From positions 18,555,521-18,619,520 of the forward strand of contig OX291544.1 of the NCBI GenBank assembly GCA_946406115.1: 64,000 bases of DNA. Reading direction: 5' to 3'. The translations under genes were made by a program, and so were the position numbers. Shown here in pieces: positions 25,501 through 37,500 of the stretch. How positions within the stretch are numbered: the first letter of the stretch is position 1; each line of letters opens with the position of its first letter. The DNA is from Apoda limacodes (Eukaryota > Arthropoda > Insecta > Lepidoptera > Limacodidae). The notes beneath the pieces were generated by a model. It was not told the origin of the DNA. It saw only the letters and a program-made list of their open reading frames with translations, and made no database searches.

Positions 25501-28500
25501 ATGAAACTTGGCACAGATATAGGTTAGTTCTACTTTTTATCCCAGTTCTCCTACAGGGAATAACTATAACTACAGCTATAGCAAACCTCATTAGTATGGC
25601 TTCTTGCTTTAGATTATTAAGGAGTGGACGTAGAAATGCCACGCCTATAACCGAATTAAGGGCGGGTGGAGCCGCTGAAAGAATCTAGTATAAAATAAAT
25701 ATTATATGCCTACATCGGTATGTTGTCAGTTTTATGAATATTATCAGTATCTTAACTACAAATAAATTAGTAAGTTATTTGCCAAAAAATAAGTACGTAG
25801 ATAATTAACAATTGTTTCAAAGTAATATGTAGCCCAACATACTCACAGGTACACTATACGCCTCTTCTAGTATAGAGAGGGCGCATTTAACAACCACTTT
25901 AGATTCATCTTTGACTTGGCCAACCAACATTTGCAAAAGCCAAGTTTCCATGTCCGTTCCACCAGAAACGTCAGAACTGTCCCGTTGAGACTTCAGTTGA
26001 TCTTGTAAGTTAGTTTTTATTTTTGCTTTCCTTCGAACGATATCTCTAGACTTCTGTGAAGCTCTTAATAGAACGTTGAAAAATTGTGTAGCATATAATC
26101 TAGACGCTTGTATGTTGCAAGTTAGGGTTTTCGCAAGTATATCTCGAGAGCAGGAATCCAGTGTATAGTCCAGACTAGATATAACTAGTTTTACGTAACA
26201 ACTGTGATGAGTTTTCGTTGACAGGTCTAAGAGACTGAAAATGTTTTACATTTTATAAAAATATAATGTATTATACAACACCTAAGCCTATTAAAAACAT
26301 CGGATATTTGACAAATATTAAAACTATGTAATATTGAAATGTATGTCGCAGTCAAATAGTAGAATTTACAGTTTTACAAAACGGCTAATTAAAACTATGA
26401 ACTAAAACATTGGGTATTTAACAAATATTGAAACTATTGGATGTACGTCGCATGCAAATAGTAGAATTTACAGTTTTACAAAACGGCCTATTAAAACTAT
26501 GAATTAAAACATCGGCTATTTGACAAATATTGAAACTATTGGATGTATGTCGCAGTCAAATAGTAGAATTTCGTTTTACAAAACAGAGCCATTTTGTATT
26601 ACTTTTCCGGTTTCGTTTTTTTAAAATGGGGGTCAAAATCTAAAACTAAGGTTGCTATGATAAGTGCGGCGTCGTATGAAAATAATCAAAATTTATTATT
26701 AAATATTTTTTTTTCAATTTTACGAAATTTGGGTCATTTTCAGAATTTTTAAAAAAATTGCCGACCTTATATCTTACAAATCTGTGAGCCAAAAATCTAC
26801 AATAATTCAGACTGGTAGATAATTTAACAGGCAAAATAGAATTATGTTCAAATCCAGCAGTTTTTGTCAGTCAGCTTTTGTTGCGCCCCCTTTTTAGCCT
26901 ATTAGCATAAGGCGGACTATAAGCATGTTTGCCACCATAGTGGTAAAAATAATATGAAATGCACCTTTCAGCCAGTCTGCAGGCCACTTTTGACGTCATA
27001 ACAATCTGATGGAGGAAAAGAAAAAAATCTTAAACAATACTCACTTCTCATAAAGCTTGGTCTGTTTGAATAGTTTTAGTCCATTGTGTGAGTGGCACAA
27101 CTGCCCAATAAATAGGAAGTACATCTGACACATAGTGTTACACATATGCTGTGGACTAAACAGGCATTCATGTGCTTTTCGGCCAGTCTCAATAGCTTCG
27201 ATCTGACGACTGACGTCTGTGAATAGATCTTCCAGCAGTCTTTGTGAATCACTCTGTCGAAAGTCACATGAGCATAGAGAAAACGTACAGTTAGAATCAC
27301 GGTTCTTGGAGTTTAAGGGTTATATGAACGTGCATATACTTACACTGAGTCACATCAGTGTTTGAAATATGGGTTCATATAAATATAAATTGTTAATAAG
27401 TGTACTTAGACAATTGCGAATTAGCCATTCAATTAAAGTTTACGGTTTAAGCTTGAAACCCTTAATATCTGTGTTTCGAACTATATCTCCTTAATTTAAA
27501 CTTAAGAGAAAATAATCCCAACCAAGCAAATACTGTAATAGGGATTTGAAAAACATTTGCCGTCGCACTAGGTCCCGTTCCAAGATACCGATGTGCGATA
27601 AGGACAACTGCACCTCAAGCTGATAACGATTACCATCTATCTATCTAGTTATTGGGGTATCGTATTCCTCAATTGTCTCTTCCACATCTCAATCATATTT
27701 GATAGAAATTACTTCAACTATAAGGCAATGATGTATTTCGTGTCTGTGTGTTTTTTTTTTAATTATTTTACATATTCCTAAAGAAAACGCCTGTAGATGG
27801 CATAAAAAAAGAGACAAGATTTTGTAAATTAGCAGGGCCTTTATATGAATGGTATATGAGAAAAACAAACCATATAGACATGGTGACTGTGAATATATAT
27901 CATACATAAAAAAATATAGCTCTAACGTCAAAATCAAGGGAAGAAACATTTGTATGTGGAAAAACAGCAGGATATTTCCTCTTAAGGTAAATCCAAATCA
28001 CATTTTTCCTATACAAACTGAAGCAAATAGACCATATCGCTATTAAAAATCTGTTATTATCATATAACAATGAATATCCATAATATTCATTCATATAACG
28101 CCAGTAAATTATTATTTAACTAAAGTTCTTATTGAATTAATTAAATGTATGAATTATATTGAGAAATCCATACGAATATTAAAAATGCGAAAGTTACTCT
28201 GCCTGTCTGTTTCCTCTTCACGCTTAATTCGCCGAACCGATTTCAATGAAATTTGGTATGGAAATTGTTTAAAAACGTCAAGTGTGAGTCGGGTTTTTTT
28301 CTATAATTGAAGAGTTGCCGTGGAAATCCTACACCGATAACCGAATTTTGGGCGGATGGAACCACGGACGAAAGCTAGTATTTCATAAATATGTAAGTTT
28401 CTTGCGCTTATTATACTGGTATGGCTATATATGATAAATCAGTTTGAGTGGCGAAATGTTTATGGTTACAGATATTTAAGGTATTGAAGTTTGTATGGAC

Positions 28501-31500
28501 AAAATGTAAATCAGTTCAACTTGAAATTTAGAGAGGGATATTAACTCACATCATTATGGTGCAGTAGATGCCTGATAATCTGGCAGCCTGCGCGGGTGGC
28601 AGTGTGTCCATGGCAAGAGGAGGACAGGTCTGTGTGAGAATACTTGTTAGAGGACGGTTTCAGGTAGTTTATCACACGCGCCGCCCATGCCTTGTGACCA
28701 GTGTCGTTTAGATTCAGAAATGGCGTACTGTCGTTTTCCTAGAATATAAAAAAAAAACAAAATTATCTGATTTATACTTAATAAAAGATGTTCTAGTATT
28801 GTTGATAGTAGTCATAGTTGTATCTTTTAGTAACTTTCATTTGAGTATTAAAAAAAAATGTAGAAAAGACCTAGGTGGATTGAAACAAAATTCACATTTC
28901 AAACTTTGATGCCTCTGTATTATGAGCTAGAAGTAAGAAATTTCATACTTTCATTAAAATTATAACTAAAACAACGTGAATAGCAGTTTGGATTTGGTTA
29001 GAAATAACTTTTTGTAGAACAACTCTTGTTTCAACCATCCGAGAGGTAAGTTGAAACACAATACTGGGGTAGGATAAAACATGTAAATATTTTGAAGTTT
29101 GTCTGGATGAAAACTAACAGATTATTGAATTATTTTTAAAAAACACTTGTGTAATGAAGCAACCTATTTTAGATCAATCGACTATAAAATGTTAGATAAT
29201 ATTAAAATAGCTTCACTTCCTCTGCAGCTAGATTATACATTTCAGAATACCCTTGTCTAGTTTTTGGTTATATTTATTCAATATTCTGAAATAAAGTCAC
29301 ACTTATATAAGAATATCTATCCATTCTATCTCTTAAATCAATGTGATTTGTAGCAAAAGAATGTTTAAACTTACATCGTACTAGAAAATAACGGCTTTCA
29401 ATATATTATCACGATTTAAACCTACTTATCTAAAATGACATCAAACTTTAAAACTTACTTAATTACACTACATTGGTGCTACACAAAGAACGAAATAAGT
29501 CACATAACTTATAAATAAACGTAAACATGCTACTAAAACTTGCCTTTCGTAAATTTTTGAGCATTGGTTAAAAAATTTCACAATCCTTCCCTCGACTGTC
29601 TTTGTCACTTAAGAGAATATAATACGCTGCGTTTTTGTGTCCTAACAAGTTTATGTGGACAATAAACAAACTACTGTCGTGATATTGCCAAAATTCTAGT
29701 AACTAGGGATTCCGAGAAATTGACGTTGTTTCAATTTACCTATCTGTGTTTTAACTTACCCCGGTACTCTTATTTTTGCATTAAAATGGCAAAATGATCA
29801 TCGGGGACATTCTATATATCCTATGAATCCCAAGAACATTAGTTGTTTAAAAATATAATAATTTTTAATTCAACAACTTACCTTTAAAATAGTGCGTATC
29901 ACTTCCCAATTCCAAGTATTCCCATCTTTGTTTTGCATGACCAAAGTAGACCGTATCAAACTATCGCTGTCTCTTTCGAATAAACTAAAAAATTTGCTTG
30001 ACTTGGCCACTCTGCTAACAGCGACACTTGTTCGGGAACTGACGCTGTTACTTTTCGGTAGGGCGCTCATATTTCTATTAGCCACATCAATTCTTGAACC
30101 GACACTATGTCTCTGTCTGGGCTCGTTTTCGTTATCAGATTCGTTCAGTAATTCTATACTATCTTTATAAAGGGCAATTTGAGGCGATTTCGTTACAATA
30201 GGATTATCTTTCTCTATAAATGCACCACTACAATACTGCATAATGTGGTCTAGGAACAAACTATTACACGCTGGTCTTGCTTCAAGCATTGAGTGTAGTT
30301 TTCTTAAGGCTGCAATAGCAGCTAAGGCTTTAGGCTTCCCGGCAGAAGCTTGAGACATTAATGTAGCAAGCGCTGGCGTTATATTACAAATTTGAGGAGG
30401 TAGAAATAGGTGTATTAAATGCAGTAGTTGCCCTAATAATACGGTTGCACGGACTGATATAAAGGTATCACTTGTAACTATCACTTCAGCTAACCCATCT
30501 AATAATCCAGCCTGAAAAGAAGGGGAATTTAAATTTCTAATCTAAAATTTTAATAAAGGATGACATTTACACATTTAATAAAGCAAATCTACTATCTCTT
30601 ACCATACACTAATGAAACATATTCCTTAACTGATTAAAATAGGAAGTAAGTAAATTCAAAATGTAAACACAGTCAAGTAACAGTAAAGATAAAGGTGAAT
30701 TTCTATTGCAACAAATACTTAAGATGTTATTACCTCAAGGAAGCACTGAAGTAAAAGGGCAAGATGGATTTCAGTTATATCTGGTCCTGTTGCACTAAGA
30801 TGAGGTAGAATGGCATTGCCTTCTGCGGCTACAAAACCTTCGTTCAGTCTCCATGTGTCCTGAATAAGTATGTAAATATTTATCATTTGAACAGAATAAG
30901 AATTATTATCCACGAGAAATCCACACAATGATTATCAGCTGAGGTTACGTTGAAATTTGGGAATAATTCAAATTTTATTCAGTATACGCACATTAGTGTA
31001 AGCATTCGGGTATTTTTGGGCTTCGCAAATATGACTGTATATCCAATTTTCGTACTAAACTCAAGTAGCTCCCAATTTGCTTTCGCCGGAATACACACAT
31101 TGTTTCTCTTCTTTACTGTGTACTGTTTAACCATGCTTAAGAACAGCTGAAGTCCTACATTCTAAAACTTAAGCTACCTACCTAAAACATGTCACTTATC
31201 TTCCACACAAAGCTTTGGTAACCTTTACTTAATCAAAAATATATATTTTTTGTATAAGTAAGTTTATGTATTTATTATATTTTACTAATATGTATTGTTA
31301 ACTTATTATTCTTATGTACCTTTTATGTATATACTGACACTTTATCTATTTCGATCTATCAATTAGATTTTTACAATTTATTACCACATAGGATAATATA
31401 GTATTTTTTTTATTTTTAACTAGTTGTGTTAATCTATATTTACATTTTGTCATTTAATTAACTTTTTTCTTAGTGCACCGCCTCAGTTACTTTTCCTACT

Positions 31501-34500
31501 ACTATTTAATTCAATAAAGTTTATCTCGAAGAAATCGCTTCTTTGCGATAAGGCCGTCTATTGTGCGCCTTTTATTTTAATTCGTGTTTAAAATTTCTGA
31601 ATTTTGTTAAGTTATTAGTGTACAGTAAAGAATATTTGATTGATTGATTGATCATGCAATATGACTTACTTGGAAATCTGACGGATCCACAGCACCCAAC
31701 GCTACAGAAATCTCGTCTGTCCATTCCGGCTGAGGTAGCCCAACTAATTCATACAATAAATCCAATATGGCTTTCTGTAAACCATAAAATAGAAACATAT
31801 TTATAATGTCTATTAATATTCGTCAGCAGTAATACACTAATACAAAATTGTTGTACACCTTGTACATTTGAATAACATAACACTGAAGATAAATTAAAAC
31901 ATAACTAAACTGTATCTTATTATTCCTGTCGAGATAAAAAGTATTCTTTATTATTTTCTATCCCTCTAGCTTTACCTGTGCAAAAATCAAATCACTCAGT
32001 AAACGAAGTAAGTTGCGATGCAATAAAAATTTAAGACTAACATACTTTCGCATATAGTTGGTCATTGCATTTAACGATTAATGAAAAATCTGACAACATC
32101 TTAGACATTCTTCTACTAGTGACTTAGACTGGGTTGCACCAACTTTGCAGTTAACCAGCTGTCATAAATGGGAGATTGTATAAAAATTTCAGCTATTTTT
32201 AAACTTAACCGTCCTGCGTAAAATTCACCAAGCCACTAGCTAGTTACCTTTGTGATAACAATAACACGCTCTTACCACTACAACAAGTCGGCAATATAGT
32301 AATAGTTTATAATGGTATACTAAGTTACTCACTCGGACCTCTAGCCGCGGTAGATGTAAGGCCGAGACGAGCGCATTCAATCCACCAACACTATTAGGGT
32401 GGCAAAAGTGTAGGAGGCCCGGCCAGCTTCTCAACACACAAAGCAAAGCTAGTCGGCTACATGTGAAGCGCATTTCTCGTTCATCTCTAGTGAAAATAGA
32501 GCAAATTATATAAAAAAATGTCAAGTGCCCTTATTACGTAATGTGGGGACAAAACTAAACTTTTATAGAATAATTTAGCATTCTAACTGCACATACCGGG
32601 TAGTATCCGTACCAGCTGGTCGTATATGGAAATCGCAATATGGCGAATTGAGACACGTTAGATCAATTCTGGCAGCTTGCCGGGACGAAGGTTCATTCAA
32701 CGTGTGCAATAGAACTCCGCACAACGCCTCCGCCATGCGAGGCGTCGCGCACTCCGCTAATTGACGCGTGACTGCGTTTACACCGCCACATGATATGAAG
32801 AGATCTGCGTTCAAAACACCTGCAATCCAAATTACTGGGGTTAGTAACAATATAGAAAAAAAAAAATATATAAACAGCTTTAGGCTTAAATGCCTATTTG
32901 AAATGGTAAAATATATATAAATATGTTTTCACTAAATTTCGGCTGGGACTTCTTTAACTTTTTAATATATAGTGCTACACTGCCGTCCAAAGAAAAAGCA
33001 CAGTATGTACAAATTGTCAGTTCATTAAGTTATGGAAATTAAACAGTCTTTGAAAGGCTCTTAACTAAATTAATAAAACTCAATAAAATATAAATCTACA
33101 ATACTTTCCTTTGGATGACAAAATAATAATTTTCAAAATCTATAAATAATGATGAGGAACTAATCTGTACTTGATTGCTAGTAATAAAAATATGTTTTAG
33201 TTACCTACTTATTTTCCGACAAATTATAACACATCCCTGGCAATTTCAACAGGTAGCTATTATTAGCGTTTTTAACTTTAGTTTTACAATAAACATCATT
33301 CACGAATTTACGAGTTGGGAAGCCAAAAATTAACTATCCCAAACAAGCGAAGATCCTTTTTATTTTTTCGTTTCAATTACTTTTTTGTTATACCAACACA
33401 TAGAATACACTAAAATACCTATTTGCTCTTAATGAATCTTCAACACTATTTCATAACAAATAAAGTAGCATAATAATAATATAGTACCATTCACTCACAT
33501 ATTTCAGCTAATGTTGCAACGGCTGGTCTTGATAGTCTATCACAGGTGCCATCTCCAGCACTGCCAGCCCGCGCAACTGAGGCGAGGCACCGCAAAAGAC
33601 CAGGATCGATAAAGGCCGCGCGATGCCGTCTCTGCGACGGCCCTACGGCCCCTACCACGCCTATCACTCGGCGGACAACACGTAGAGCTTGAGCCCTCTC
33701 CTCCTCATTGCGAAGCATTAGGTCCATAGACCTGTGCAATTAGACCGAGACATTTAAATGCACTAGCGCAAAAGATATTCATAATAATATTGTAAAATTA
33801 GGAGTTCAGCACATTGGGCATGGCATGGAGCACAATCTCAACTCATCTTAACGTAAAATGCAGGCAACTTGGCGCAAGTTAGTGATAGTATAGTATTTAG
33901 ATAGTCTTTGGTGGCAGGGACAATTGACCATATCAATTTTATGCTTTTGCTACAGGCAATTGGTAAGTAACTGATTACAGATAAAGGTTGCTGCTTTACA
34001 AGTCGCAAGTTCGGCCCCATATGGATTACTACTGTTATCTCTGGGCGGGTGCACCCGGATACCAGCTTGGACCTTTTGACTCGGTTCAACGACGGGCTGT
34101 GAGAATTGTCGACGATCCCAAACTCACTTGCGTATCGAACCCTTAAGTCTGAGGAGAGACTGTGTGTGTTCTACCGCTTGTACAATTGTACACGGCTACT
34201 TTCTACCATTGCACCACTCGCTATTGGCAGGGAATTTATTCTCACACTTTAGAACCGAAATGGCCGCATACAGTGCGGTTTCAGAGAAACTTTCGCCCGC
34301 GAACGCTTGGGTTGTGGAATAAGCTCTACAGTATGGACTACAGTATGGGGTTCTTTAAGAAAGAAGTTATTGGATTTTTGAATGGTCGGCAACGCGCGAG
34401 TGATGCCCCTGGTGTTGCAAGCGTCCATAGGCCACGGTGACCGCTTACCATCAGGCCGACCGTGGGCATGTTTGCCACCTTAGTGGTATTAAAAAGAAAA

Positions 34501-37500
34501 ATCTTTGGAGTAGTCCTCTTTGATATAGATGCCTAGCAGAAAGCTGGTCTTATTTTTGAGTACATTATTGTATGTATGAGAGGGCACTCTGTAATCAGCC
34601 TTAACCATAAATTATAAAATGACTATTTAAACTCTCGACATATTAATTTTAAAATACTCACCTCATAACAAGATACGGCAATTTCAATGTGTTAAATGTA
34701 GCAACATCACTTTCACTTTTAATTAAATATCTTAAAACTCGTAAAGCTGCTGCTCTTATAACCATAGATTCATCCACAAGGCTCACCCGAATACTGTAAA
34801 TGAAAATGAAGTAACCATTTTGTCACATTTTTGCGATGATACACAGACAAAGCTCACCAATAACAAGGGGCAATGCCTGGCTTCTGGCTCAAATAGAATA
34901 CATTGCAGGGCATGGCAAAGAATCTTTCATTCATCCTCTCAACATGCCCAATCCACCTTAACTTACCTTTTTCAAACTTTGTAACTACATATTCTTTTCA
35001 ATGCTACTTTGAAACGTCCACTCCTAAATATGAGCATACAATAGGTAGGTAACACTGTTAAAACACATTAGCCTATTATAATAACTACTAATTTTTACTA
35101 AATTCTTTTTCACTTTTTCAATACTACAACTATTTGTAGTTTTAATTATAATTATACTAACAAACAAACTTTTTAACAACAAAATACAACCGGCTTCAAA
35201 AAGATGCACTAAAAAGGTAAAAAAAAAATTTGATCTACATAACAGTTTGAGGTTACAAGTGATGACATATGGCAATGAAACGTGGCCTCTAACTATGGGC
35301 CTTAAAAGTAAGCTCAAAGTCGCACAACAAGCTATGGAGAGGGCTCGGGGTTTCTCTGCGAGATTAAATCAGACAAAAGGAGATCAGTAAACAAACGAAA
35401 GTCACCGACATAGCGCAGCCCATAAGCAAGTCGTAGTGGGAGTGGGCAGGGCACATAGTACATAGAACTGATGGCCAATTGGGCCGAAAGGTTCTTAAAT
35501 GAAGGCCATGGACTGGCAGAGACAGTGTGGGAAGACAGCCCACATGGTAGTCAGACCACACGGCGAAGGCCGCAGGAAGACTATTTGGGAGGCCTATGTC
35601 CAGCAGTAAACTTTTTGCAGCTGAGATGATGATGACTGTTTGAGGTTTTTGTCATAAACTTAAGGTAATAGACATCAACTTCAAACTGTAATTCAGATCA
35701 GATTTTTGGAAAAACGTAAATATTTTTACCTTTTTAGGGCATCTCTTTGAAGCCGGTTGTTTTTTTTTGGTTCCAAAAAATTTTATTTTTTACTTTTGAG
35801 TGACAATTCCTTTTTTTCTCATACACAAAAACATTGATACTCATAAAAATTTATACAATCATCAACATAAAAGGTGTTTTATTTTAGGTTTTTATGTTAT
35901 ACCAGTTCCAAATTTACACTAATAATTTTTTTTCCAAAAATTGAAGTTTTAAATTCACTAAATTAATATGGGACCACCTCAAAAGTATACCCTTTTAAAT
36001 AAATAAAAAGAATTTTAAAAATTTGTCTATATATGACAAAGTTATCCCCGAACATATATTAAAAAATTTCAAACATCCGAATTCAGAACCTTCTTCAATT
36101 TTTTAGTCTTTTTTGAAGGTAAAAAATGATTTTTTTATAATTGAACCAAAGACATGAGAAATAAAACCCATCTCTAAATTTGATATGCAGATTTTTTGTT
36201 TAACCCCTTAAGCATCCTAGGGACCACAGTGGTCTCTAAGCGTTTTGTTTTGCGAGGGATTTTTTTCAGGACGACTTTTATCAGACAGGCTAATTGTAAG
36301 TATTCAGAAGTGAAGCCAATGGCCTGTCCGTATTTTTGGGTGGACAATATTTTGTGCATTTAATATTTTTTTATCAGAAATTGTTTTGGTAATTTAATCT
36401 GGCCGCCATTTATATTGCGCCATTTTGAGTTGGATTTTGGATTTTATTAACAGTAGCATAGTGTTCATTTTCACCCCTGGTAATGTGCTATATATAAAAA
36501 ACTATGTATTTTTTTAGTAAATAAATTTATTATTACTTATTATATTTATCATAAACTTATTCTTATTACTTTTTTTTTATACTGTATATATTAGGGAACG
36601 TACCTAAAAATAAATAAAGAGGAATAAACATAATAAAGTTAGGTGTATGTCCATTTGTATGTGGCAAGGGCAGATAATTTCCTTAGTATGGGGACACTTG
36701 ATGGGTTAATAGGGCAGTATAGGTGAGCAAGCTAATTTCTGTAATACTTATGATGTGCATGTAAATATACTAAAAATCAATAAACAATGTTATATATATT
36801 ACTTTCCTTTATTATTTGTTATATACTTCTTAAGTAACTTATGCCATAATGATGCTGTAAAACCTAAAAAAAATGTATGGCATTTAACCTTTTTACCGTT
36901 TTGTAGTCTCATTTTTTGGCTTTTTGCTACAACTAAGAATCAATGCAGTAGATAACAAGCTATTCTAATTACGACATTTATGACAAACAATGCAATAAAT
37001 GCTTTAAAAATTTGCCCAAGTATTGAAACAATGGTTATTTCCAGATTTTTTACTGCAGTAAACACAATAAATGAAAGCATTCAGTAAGGTAATGCACTGG
37101 ATAAAAGTAGGTTTTATAACATATATTTTTTTAATTCCTTAGATACTATAGTTATGCCACAAAATTTACACAAAAATGGCGTATTTTCACGATCTAGGCC
37201 TAAATTTGACATAGTTGTTACTTGGGAATGCTCTTGTCTGCTAAGCCGAGGGGCCAAGCTTTGATCCCTGATTTTTGAAGCTTTATGCATAAAAATTGGT
37301 ACTTGGCCTTCAGGTTGAAAAACATTCACTGTTTTTGGAAACTCATCTCCTATAGGGAAAATCTTCTTACAATGCCATATGGTAAAAAAATTCAGCAATC
37401 ATCAAAGGGTCATCTCAAGCACTTCTACAAGATGAGGACAATCCCATCATCATAAGACAGTGAATCCAGAAGTTATGACGAACCAGTGAATCACTTACCA

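Noticed and set aside
27076..27300. 74-codon minus-strand frame over rictor exon 11
   Set aside because: Out of register; the frame that matches Rictor is a different one with in-phase splice sites.
37114..37398. 94-codon minus-strand frame in rictor intron 2 with a CKFCG motif
   Set aside because: Single CxxC, no second zinc pair, no similarity to Rictor or to a transposase I recognise; could be part of a dead element.
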